The translations under genes and the position numbers were made by a program. The notes under the pieces were generated by a model. That model worked only from the letters and a program-made list of their open reading frames with translations. It searched no databases and was not told where the DNA came from. Below are positions 53,706 through 64,000 of a stretch of 64,000 nucleotides of DNA, one piece after another; the stretch's first letter is position 1, and every line of letters starts with the position of its first letter. This stretch comes from Oscheius tipulae (Eukaryota > Nematoda > Chromadorea > Rhabditida > Rhabditidae), in the NCBI GenBank assembly GCA_037178975.1, contig JASJZH010000003.1:992001-1056000 (forward strand), in the 5' to 3' direction.

Positions 53706-54534
53706 CTCTTTCCCATACTGAAGCCGACTTTTCTAACAGTACCCTTAGTAGCACACTGAAGCAATGACTAATATAAGCGACGAGAAACGTAGGAGGTGAG
53801 TAGGAGCTACGTTTTTTTCATCACTGGATTTGGCTTCGAAACCAAAGACGCTGATTTTATAACACCTTTTTTTCACAAAATTTTGAAAAAGATACATAGT
53901 TTTTGCAACTTTTATTCTTGCTTGCTTTGACAATAGCGAGAAATAGTTCTACGAATTTTGTTAGCGAGTATGATTTAGCTCAAAAATAAAACTGAAAGAG
54001 ACTGGTTTGAGTGAAAGTTAGCTGTCTCGATTTACAAAGATTCCCGTTAAGTGACTCTTGAATAAAAGAGAGACCTTGCCCCTCCACTCAAGCCTTTTTA
54101 CAAAAGATCACTGAGAGACTCTCATCCTCACTCCCTTCCGCTAGATCGACTCGTTTTTTCGCGTCTTGATCCCCTAGTATCTCTCGCTGTCTCTCTGTCC
54201 CTTTTTCTCTGTTCAATTTCGACCACAAAGCCCCATCTTCTTTTGGCGCGCGTTCGGGTCACAACCTTGATAGCCATCGGTGTTAACATCACCGCAGGCA
54301 ATGTTAAACAAGGGAGGGGGAAAGACGCAAAAGGAGAATAGAACAATCGCCACTTTGTCTTCTTCAACAATTACACATTTGTGGCCTCTTTATAAGAGTC
54401 ATCACTCTATTGGTGGAGCCTATTGCTTCACTGACGCAGTTTTTTTTATTCCTGTCATTTACATCAAATTTCTCGTTTGTTCAGGACTGTTTTTTTTTTA
54501 AATCCTAAGAACATTTGTTAACCTGAAATCTTAG

Positions 54535-54955
54535 AGGGACACTGCGGGAGACCCGGAGCCTTTCGAATTTTGTATTTCAAAAGTCTTGAGTTTCAGTATT
54601 TTTTGTGAACTTTTCGGTCCTTTACACGCATTTTCTCACTTTATAAGTGTTTTCATTCAATACGCCGTCAAATTCTAACTTAGAAACGTCAAAAATGCCG
54701 AGAAAAATAAAGAGGACTAACGAAACGCAGTCTTTTCCTCTCGTACATGCATTTCCTCCATTTTTTTGATAGTTTTTCTGTCGAAGCAGACTATTCTAGG
54801 GTAGAACTTGACGGCGAACACTTAGGAACTTAAAAAATGTGTGCAAAGCACCGAACAATGCACGAAGAAGCTAAAATTCAACTTTTTTAACTTCTTGCAA
54901 AAAATTAAAATTCCAAAAAGCGCTCGCTGGGCTCTTCCGTAATGTCAGTGTCCCT
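54535..54955. repeat. MITE-like element R4, 421 bp, 10-bp terminal inverted repeats
   Basis: Begins AGGGACACTG (54535-54544) and ends CAGTGTCCCT (54946-54955). The interior is AT-rich and noncoding and related to 25378-25772. No clear target duplication was seen. The pattern fits a nonautonomous cut-and-paste DNA transposon. Confidence 0.75.
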
Positions 54956-55184
54956 TTTAATTGTTCACTGAAGAGAAGTCTGGATAAACGATTAATTTTT
55001 ATTAGAAAAATTACCCAAAAGATGAACGGACTGCTTGAGATTTTGTTTGGACTTTAGCCTTGTTTTTTCGGCGACCCCGACGTCGCTATTTTACGGTCCA
55101 AAGACTAACAAGCCCAAGGGCTTGTCTTCTATTTACTGTTTTTCCCACGTTAACCCGATTCTCACATGTTAAAATTCGTCACCC

Positions 55185-55500
55185 TAATTGGATTGTGATT
55201 GTTTTCTGTACTTATCACCCAGTTGAGCCCGTTCAAACTTATGGTTGCTGGTGGTACACTCAAAACTTTCTGTGTATCTCATGGAAAGCGTGCGATCAGG
55301 GGGAGAGCTTCTGGTAAGTTCCACGACCTTCTCTTGTCACTATTTTAGGAAATATTGTTGTCTCTCTAGACTATCACGTTCTTTCTCACTACTGTCTCCC
55401 TCCCCACCATCATTCTTTTTATGTGAAAGTTCGCTCAAGGCAAGGTCGAGAAACGGCAACAAAGCGCCTGAGGGTGGTGGGGCAAGATAGCCGCTCGACA
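55185..55500 (+). CDS. Possible exons of a Cys/aromatic-rich secreted protein
   Basis: A frame ending at a GTAAGT donor (55314) reads VQTYGCWWYTQNFLCISWKA then CDQGESF. After a 35-nt intron the frame continues KYCCLSRLSRSF and becomes low complexity. The Cys/Trp spacing is suggestive, but start, end and family are unknown. Confidence 0.3.
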
Positions 55501-55634
55501 GGTTCCAGTCGACCAAAGCATGGCATGAAAACACTCCATTGTCACTTTCCGCTCACTGTGCCAGTTTCACTTCTTGTGTCTTTTTGGGGGTAGACTCCTG
55601 ATCAAGGTTTCTTTTTCAGAAAGGAGAATCTAGG

Positions 55635-58600
55635 ATGGTGAGGTTGAGGTTTAGTGGACAGTGTCTACTGTTAGTGGTGAGTCTGTCTCTGTCTGTCTCT
55701 GCCCCTGTCTCTGTCTTTCTCATCATACTGTTCCAGACCCTCTTTACCCGATGTTTCGCCCAAAATGACATGAACGACATGCTCCTACCGGACAGGGAAC
55801 TGTCCGGACCCGGTGTCCTAGCTCGACTCACTCCCGGAGGTACCTCCTATGTCTCAGCAGTCGTGGCGAGAGCCCTAGCACATGAAATTCCTCTGAGCAG
55901 AATTCCGGGACAGATCAATTCAACGAGAGTGAGTGATAATGACAGAGATAGTAACTGACACTCTATCTTCCAGTTGAAATCCCTTCCCACCGTGACTCTC
56001 TCCGATCTCCGTCTCAATGTCTTCCAGCTCCCAGCCACGTAGGTTAACTCTCCAGTCTCTCGACTTTTGTTCAGATTCAATGTAGCCCCTGTGTCTCCCA
56101 ACATCGTGGCAGTCAGTCTCCGTAATACTATCCTCAGGTACTCTCTGTCTCTCTGTCTCTCATTTCTCGTTCCAGCCTTGGAGCCTACGGTACCGGTCGA
56201 ATCGATCAGGTGCCGGTCGACTCCCGGATGGACATCAAGACATGGCAACTCGCTTTGCAGGTCAGCATCAAGATCAATCGTAACAATCGAGGAAATCCTC
56301 GTTTGACTGTCGATACCTGTCGGGTCCCGGAACGAATCCCGGTTACTGTAGCCGTTGTCAAGGCGCTGACTCCGGAGACCGGTGCCAAGCTGGCTGTAAG
56401 AGTATTTCATGTTCCTTTTTGAGTCTGATGATTCAGAATTCCATTGCCGAGGAAGGACACCTCCTTTTCGAGCAGATGATCTGCTCCAGACTGGTTCATA
56501 TCATGGAGAACAGGGTGAGGATTCCCCCTATTTTGGCTTGTTGCCTTGTTGTTATGAGATTTTTAACGCGAGAGAAACCGGGGGCTAGCAACGAGGAGGA
56601 AATGACGTGATAGCGGGAATGTAAAAAGGGAAGAACTGGAGTTCAGAAGAGCGAAAATAAGGGTAGGGTAGCCCAAAATCTGAGACAACATACTCCTAGA
56701 CAAGATATGGACAAATCACGGTATAAAGGGAAGGTTGATGAGAGGAAAAATTGCTAGCATAAAACCTTCTACCCCTTATTTCGGGTCGAAGACATAATTT
56801 TCAAGCAAATTGATGTTCTGCAAAGTTGTAACTCATTGAAAAATCTACAACTTTGAAGAACATTATTATGATTCATATCCACGTCTTTGACCCGCAAGGA
56901 GTCGTTTAGTTTTTAGCTGTCGTCTCATACCTGTGTACTATCCCGCGTCGGTTGTTTTCCTATAGACGAAGTTTAAGATATCTAAATCAGCTGTCGAGCT
57001 TATGTATCTCTTCCAGATAAACCAGCGTTTCACCCTCCTGGCCAGCAAGATTACTCTCGGGGAGACCAACAACTTCGACCTGGTCAGAAACATCCTCTCT
57101 TCGGCGAGAGCAGCTGTCCCTCTCCAGTAAGATCTTCTCCTTCCTCTCTACAACTCTTTCTCAGGCGGCCTCGTCCTGTACCCTCTCCCCGAACCGTCTT
57201 GAGGAATCCTGCCCGACAACTGGTCCACAGAAGACAGTCTGTCGAGGGAGGCATCCAGAGGCGCCCGGTTCAGCTTCATTTGGGAGCCAATGATCAGCAG
57301 AGAATGTTCAGAAGACATGCGGATGCAGAGAAAATGTGGGTTGATGGTCTCGTTAAAAAAATTATAGTTTAGACATGCGGCTGAGCCACTGAGGATCAAG
57401 AGACAAGCCGAACAGGGAGACTTTCATGCCTTCTTGTCCTCTTTCAATTTGGTGAGGAGATAGAAAGACAAAGGGAGAGGCAGACAGCTGGAGTAATAAA
57501 AAATCCAAAACATTTTGGAGGCACGGGGGATCGAACCCCGGACCTCTCGCATGCAAAGCGAGCGCTCGTACCACTGAGCTATGCCCCCAATTAATAATTA
57601 CCTTTTCAGAAAGAAAGTCATAAACTTTGGTCATTTTAAAACTTCCGGAAATTTTCTATCATTTATTTTCTGTCAGGAAAAGCAATTTTCAGTCCCGAGC
57701 TGACAGTCTTCTCCTCGACTATGGCATGGTCTCTATCCCTATCATTTCCCCGAGAGGAATTGAGATTGCCCAAGTTGGAGAGATTACAGGTACTCTCACA
57801 TGTCTGTGCAAAAACTAATGACGCTTAGCTAATGGGGGTCATACTCCATTCGGACCCCGACCAGCCTTCCTCCCTCCCACTCCCTCTACCAGTGCCATGC
57901 TTCAGATCGTCGTCTCGGACTTCGTACCCAACACTCTCATGTACCATGGTCACAGGTATGAGACAAGCTTCCTGTCAATGAACAGTGTTCAGAATTGGTC
58001 TCTTCAACACCAGGGTCGATCCGAATACTCCCCAATTCGGTCCTGTCATGAGAACTACCTGTGATTTATCGACTGGAAGTCTGTTCTGTGTAGGAGATCT
58101 GTTCCCGACATTGAGAGAGATGGTTAGTACTGTCTATGTGTCTCCGTCTCTCTGTCTCCCTAGCCTACTTTCAGTATTTAGGTCCCTGACAGAGGAATCG
58201 CCTTCCTGTTCTCGACTCTCAAAGCCCCAGCTGTCCTTGTCCACCCGGAGGCCCAAGGTGGAATTAAATTCCAACTTCTCGGTCTGATTGAAATTCTTTC
58301 CCTCGAGGCAGGCGGTGCTGAGCGACGCGTCGGATCCATGGAGATCCACATCGATGCCACGATGAAGATGAAATTGAGCTCGAAAATTGTGAGAGGCAAG
58401 GTGAACCTAGAGAATATTAAACTGGTAAGAAGAGTCTTAGGTTCCGAGAGTATGACCCTTTCAGATCACCCGAACTCCTAACATTCTGGCTCAGGATGAG
58501 CTTGATGACGCTGGTTTCTTGTCCAGAGAAATTCTTCAGCGAATGGTCAACGACATTCTGAAGCAAGGTGTCCCGATCCCAGTTCACCCTCTCTTCAAGC

Positions 58601-58746
58601 TTCAGAAACCGAAGGTAGAGAGACAGAGACAGAGACCTATCTCTTTCCAGCTGACTCTTCTGGAAAGATCCATGCTTCTTGAGACAAACTTCGAACTCAA
58701 GGACAAGCTCATCCACCAACTGACCACTCAACATCTCGTGGCCTGA
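55635..58746 (+). CDS. BPI/LBP/CETP-family lipid-binding protein (599 aa)
   Basis: Fourteen exons sum exactly to 1800 nt: 55635-55676, 55737-55928, 55974-56038, 56075-56137, 56176-56395, 56437-56514, 57017-57126, 57165-57335, 57677-57789, 57829-57955, 57993-58122, 58182-58424, 58465-58614, 58651-58746. Signal peptide MVRLRFSGQCLLLV...RCFA. BPI N-terminal pattern: GPGVLARLTPGGTSYVSAVV and EIPLSRIPGQ; later SIAEEGHLLFEQMICSRLVH. A basic linker (RPRPVPSPRTVLRN) leads to a second domain starting near DSLLLDYGMVSIPI and including AMLQIVVSDFVPNTLMYH. Family members bind lipopolysaccharide or other lipids in extracellular fluid through two tubular barrels. Intron 8 contains tRNA-Ala; intron 6 contains a hairpin repeat. 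Confidence 0.88.
56813..56863. repeat. 18-bp inverted repeat in BPI intron
   Basis: 56813-56830 (ATGTTCTGCAAAGTTGTA) pairs with 56846-56863 with one mismatch. The same word is dispersed near 2830, 1785 and 49287, marking a small repeat family R5. Confidence 0.75.
57516..57588 (-). tRNA. tRNA-Ala (TGC) inside BPI intron 8
   Basis: Acceptor GGGGGCA/TGCCTCC, anticodon stem CTCGC/GCGAG with loop TTTGCAT, T-arm GGGGTTCGATCCCC, discriminator A, T-run downstream on the minus strand. The D-loop has one extra base (GTGGTACGAGC). Antisense to the host gene. Confidence 0.94.
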
Positions 58747-60774
58747 ATATGTTCTATTAATGCCAAATCTGGGTATTTTTCTGTACAAATGTCAATTCCT
58801 GTCCGTACAAAACTGGTCATTCCCCGAGTCAATAGTTCGGTTCCTCCCCATTGTTTGTACCATTCCGAGTGATTCCCATTGATCTCTTTCTGATAAAACG
58901 AAGTTCTTACATGAGTTTTTGCATGGGGAAACTGGTGGCGCGGCTCTGGTTATGATTGAGAGCTTGTCAGCTGGAAGAGAGTCACCGCGCACAGTGCGGA
59001 CATGCAGGCAAACAAGCAGTGTCTCTTTCTTTTGATGAAGAACTAGGGAATGTGGATGATTATGAAGTGAGACAGAAACAGAGAGACCGAATAACGTAAA
59101 TACTTAGATACAGTGAGAGTCAGAGGGAAATGGACGCAAAGAAGGAGACAGAGAGGGCTCTAAATACTCCCACGTGGTTCTATTTTCAACCAAGTGTTGT
59201 TCTAAGCGCGAGGTGGGGGTTGAAAAAATGACCGACCATCAGCTGTCTCCCGGCCGGCAGTTCAAAATCCAAAGTTCCCGCCCTTTTCAGAAATTGGCGC
59301 CAAGCCAAAAGTTTCAGACCAGTTTCTGTGACTTTGCCCATAAAGCTCTATTTTGCTTCCCATGCTAATTATACGATCAAGAGGCGACCTTCTCCACCTC
59401 TCCGCTGTGTACAAAATGGCGCCCAGGCCGTTTGCCTAGGGTTTTGAGACGCGCCCAGGCGACGCGGCCCAGTTAGAGCGACGTTGCCAAATGACGCGGC
59501 CAAGGAGGCGGGGCTAACACTTGCCGCGCTCGGACGGCCACTCTTGCCTCCATCTCGGCCCGCTTGTCCAGCTCTTTGGTATACATTTAGTGGTCTCCTG
59601 CCGGATTTTGGCATTTTTTAACGATTTTGGCTTGTCTGATCGATATGAACTGTCAATGAGACTGCATCGAAATTACTAGAAACGTGGAAATTTCACTTTA
59701 AACAACAACCTTCAAATTTCATGTTCGCGCCAAAACCATAAGTTCAAAATACCGTAATCATAGCATTTTCGTAGCGACGCCAGTCTTTTTTTGTGCTTTT
59801 TTCGTACTTTCCAGCCTCTCTCTCTTTTATTTCTCCTATATGTTCTTTGCTATTTTTACTGAAAAAATATTGCAAAACAACTGTTGTAACGCCAGCCGAA
59901 AAAATGATAGGAAAACAGGCCAGTAAACAAGCCCTGGCCGGCGTTTACTCTTTTGACTTTTTTGTCCTGATAATACATTCTGTGGTTCAAGTTTCTTCTC
60001 TTTCTTGCTCACAATACGTTCTAGACCTAGCTAACCGTATTGCAAATTGGAAAATTAGTCATTTTGGCTGGAAATGACCGTTTGCGGTGTCGATGCACTT
60101 GTAAATCAGTTCCTGTCCCTTTTCCTCCCGCATTTTGGCCCATTAATCGACTGGTGAGCTAGGCTATCGATTGAAATTAATTTTTCGAATTGGAAAGTGC
60201 TGAAAATTGCGAAATATCGGACTCTATGGGTTAGTCGTCGCTTTCGATCTTCCGAGCCATGCTGATTCATGTTTTCGATTTTCCGTCCTATTCTTGACGT
60301 CAGATAAGCTGTTAATTGATTCTCCATGCTGAAAATCGATAATTTCCCATTCTAGAAAGCCTTAGAATCTCCATTGTCGCATGCTTAGCTTCACCCTAGC
60401 CTTTAGCCGCTATTACCCACTATTTTTCGCCTCCTAGCCTTTCCTGCTAGCTGTTGTTATGCATCCAGCTGCTGATTTCCCAAAGCATCATATACTCTAC
60501 CCTCATAGCTTCCAACATATGTTTCACGACCCTTTTTGTGTTTCCCAGCTATTAGAGGAACTTCTACACGAAGTGGCTGCTTTTTGCTCTCGCCTCTCTC
60601 TCTCAATAGGCCTTATTGGCCACGAGCAGATTTATGGGCTTTGTTGATTTTATGCGACAATTGTCCACACTTGCCTATAATTTACGGCGGAGCTGGGTTA
60701 CCGCATTATCCTCCCTCCCAACTCTTCAAATTTTGCCCAATTTTAAATAAGAAAGCCCAATATTAGAGCCCAGA
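58747..60774. other. Long upstream region of dlc-1, no supported gene
   Basis: It includes GA microsatellite DNA near 59060-59150, a GC-rich block at 59400-59570 (GGCGCCCAGGC, ACGCGGCCCAG) that may be a CpG-type promoter element, and C/T-rich sequence. No exon chain was seen on either strand. Confidence 0.55.
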
Positions 60775-62064
<1,290 letters not shown>

Positions 62065-62212
62065 AGAGAGGAGAAGAAGAAGAAACCATCCAACACACAT
62101 CATTTGTCGCCGACTAAACACAACAAAAAATCATAAAACTGATCTTACTGTTACATGAAACCAGATAAATAAATGGTTGGTATTTGGTGGCCGTTTTTTA
62201 ATCATTTGTTGA

Positions 62213-62402
62213 GCCACACGTAGACACTTCTGTCGTCGTGGCTCAAGTTTTCAAAGCTGCAGACTCAACATCTAGACAGCGCAATAGTTATGGCTTTATT
62301 TCCTTAAGCCACTGACTCGACAGTTAGACAGCGCGGTAGTTGTGGCTCTACTTTTTCAAACCCGCAAACTGGCAGTTGGACAGCGCTGTCGTTGTGGCTC
62401 TT
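62213..62402. repeat. Tandem ~60-bp repeats ending CAGCGC...GTGGCTC
   Basis: Three to four units share AGTTAGACAGCGCGGTAGTT and GTGGCTCTACTTTTTCAAA with variations. Inverted copies lie at 62860-63000 and a single inverted unit near 63345. Confidence 0.7.
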
Positions 62403-62860
62403 CGTGAAACGTTGTCGTGGAAGCACTGTTTCAGTGAACAGGATAAAATATTCATTTTACAAAATATACACGATGTATTTTACGTTTGTTACGTGAATTT
62501 TAAAACGTAAAAAGGGTATATAAGAAGAACGTCTACACAGAAACAATTCATCTGTCCACTACCTCTCACTTACGCTCTTAGCACGCCCTCTTCATTCTCC
62601 TCTTCAGCAGTCTTTCCAATAAATTGTGCTTGAGGCATCCTTATTCTGTTTTCCTTGTTGTTCATCTAGGTTTGTTTGTAGCGACCTTTTCTCTTCTTCG
62701 TGCATTCTGTGATCTGTCGGAGCTCTTTGCTACCGGGTGAAGTCTCTATGTCGAATGCCGAGCGACCTTATTTGCTTTGAATAAAACTGCTATCACTGTA
62801 CTCTTCTTCTAGAAAAGTTTGCCTTGCTCCAAGGTTATAAATATCGTAAGGCTAGGAAGA
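62403..62860. other. LTR-like block between inverted repeat clusters
   Basis: GGTATATAAG at 62515 and CCAATAAATTG near 62620 are about 105 bp apart, as TATA and polyadenylation signals are in a solo LTR. No target duplication or open frame was seen. Confidence 0.3.
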
Positions 62861-63000
62861 TGCCACAACGACAGCTCTGTCGAACTGTTGAGGTAGAGAT
62901 CTTGAAAATTAGAGCCACAACTACGGCGCTGTCCAACTGTCGAGATTATGACTTGGATTGAGAGCCACAGCTACAGTGCTGTCTAGCTGTTGAAAGCTAG
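62860..63000. repeat. Inverted copies of the 62.2-kb tandem unit
   Basis: GAGCCACAACTACGGCGCTGTCCAACTGTCGA and relatives are reverse complements of the 62213-62402 units, making a large inverted arrangement about 450 bp apart. Confidence 0.65.
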
Positions 63001-63175
63001 TCTTGATTAGCATTGACAACAGGCTGCCGCACCGCTTCTCCAATAGCCTAAGTTCCCAAGTTTCCCTAAAAGCTGACATGTCTACTTAATTCTTGACATG
63101 CATGGACTTGCCAGCTGTTTTCTCGTGGTGACGCACGGACGGACACCATTGCACTTTAGTAGTAGGGAGATAGAA
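62995..63175. repeat. Dispersed repeat R1, tail type
   Basis: Contains ATTGACAACAGGCTGCCGC, GACGCACGGACGGACACCAT and TTTAGTAGTAGGGAGATA as in 14225 and 53430. Confidence 0.75.
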
Positions 63176-63179
63176 GAAT

Positions 63180-64000
63180 AATGACGTATAAAACGTGTCA
63201 TTTTTCGCTATGTTTCACTGAAAAGCCAACTCATTATGTGATAAAACGTTGATTTTCTCTAAAAATTTCCAATGAGCCCAAGCCCAGTCCGAAGGCTTGG
63301 GCCCAAAACTCTTGGCCCAGGCCGGCCCGGTCCCCTCCCAAGCCTAACCACAACTACTGTGCTGTCCAACTGGCGTGTATTTGGCTTGGAAAAGTCGAAC
63401 TACCCTTGTGTAGGCGTCTAGATTCTGATCGTCTCACTTCTCAGCGGCTCCGTCAGCAGGTATTCAGCCTTCGTTTCCGACTCGGCCACTGACTGATGAC
63501 TGAGGAGAATAGGAGAGTAGGATAAGGTTGGTGCTCTGTTCTAGACTCTCCCTGTCTCTCAGCGCTACTGTCTCTCTATATTCCTATTACTGGCTCTGTG
63601 TCTCTGTCTCTTTGTTCCCTCCCAGATATCTCCCCTCTCCCATCAGCAGTTAGCCTTGTCAAAATCCCTGGTTCCGAAACTCCGATCCCAACTTCTGATA
63701 ACGAGATCAATTCTAAGGCTCCCTCCATGCTCCCAATTCTTTTGCTAAAAGAATCCGTGCCTGGCTTCTAATGGAAGCCTTAAAATGTTAGACTAATGAC
63801 TCAAATAGAGAGAGAACTCTCTCTATCCCTGGAATGTCAGTCTGTTTGCTCCCTTTCTCTTCTGGAAGGGACGTGGGGTCTTAAATTTCTCTCCTCTTTG
63901 ATCCAATGTGGATAGAGAATCTTTTTATGTCACAATCTTTGTTTTTTGTCTGTTTTCCCGTAGCAAAAATCATAAGAAAGGCCTTAAAAATCCAAGGAAA
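63180..64000. other. Right-end spacer
   Basis: C/T-rich tracts with TCTCTGTCTC and several acceptor-like CAG sites, but no exon chain. A short minus frame near 63420-63490 (VAESETKAEYLLTEPLRSE) could be a terminal exon of a gene outside the window. Confidence 0.4.

Overview
This window is nuclear DNA of a nematode, probably chromadorean, judged from gene content and gene structure. Genes are split by short GT-AG introns with TTTCAG-type acceptors. The families include transthyretin-like (TTR) secreted proteins, a DUF1679/CHK-type kinase, nematode serpentine receptors, a BTB protein, a BPI/LBP-like lipid-binding protein and a dynein light chain that reads like C. elegans DLC-1. There are four intact eukaryotic tRNA genes with internal Pol III boxes. 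I cannot name the species. Many introns are tiny (22 to 40 nt), and introns and spacers are full of GACAGAGA/TCTCTGTC simple repeats.

Layout. 0-10 kb: first exons of an AGAP/centaurin-gamma gene (minus), a long gene-poor stretch, a few small membrane-protein genes and a 387-aa BTB protein (minus). 10-19.5 kb: the most unusual region, a repeated cassette of divergent protein kinase, small secreted Cys-rich protein, small single-pass membrane protein and a conserved ~280-bp tail. One cassette (15.0-19.4 kb) looks intact. Its relative (10.2-13.0 kb) is decayed, and an extra kinase pseudogene (13.15-14.8 kb) lies between them. 19.5-30.7 kb: a coiled-coil protein, several membrane proteins, an acidic-tailed unknown and a divergent pair of signal-peptide exons. 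31-37 kb: large hairpins, tRNA-Arg, a small membrane protein and the CHK kinase with a repeat-filled first intron. 37.5-44.5 kb: a seven-helix receptor, a divergent pair of related secreted proteins with a YVPP motif, and a TTR cluster with three intact genes and one remnant. 48-50.2 kb: a second receptor (411 aa) carrying two tRNA genes in its introns. 50.3-52.6 kb: a decayed TTR copy, another TTR gene and a basic membrane protein. 55.6-58.7 kb: a 14-exon BPI/LBP-like gene with an intronic tRNA-Ala. 60.8-62.1 kb: dlc-1. The right end is repeats.

Most genes act outside the cell or at its surface (secreted TTR and BPI proteins, receptors, small membrane proteins), as in rapidly evolving nematode chromosome arms. 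dlc-1 and AGAP are the conserved housekeeping anchors. Several reading frames disagree by exactly one base at homopolymers, so some apparent pseudogenes may be assembly errors. Exon models were built by hand from splice consensus and phase. Those whose exon lengths sum to a multiple of three (BPI, receptor 2, CHK, BTB, TTR, dlc-1, kinase 3) are the most secure.
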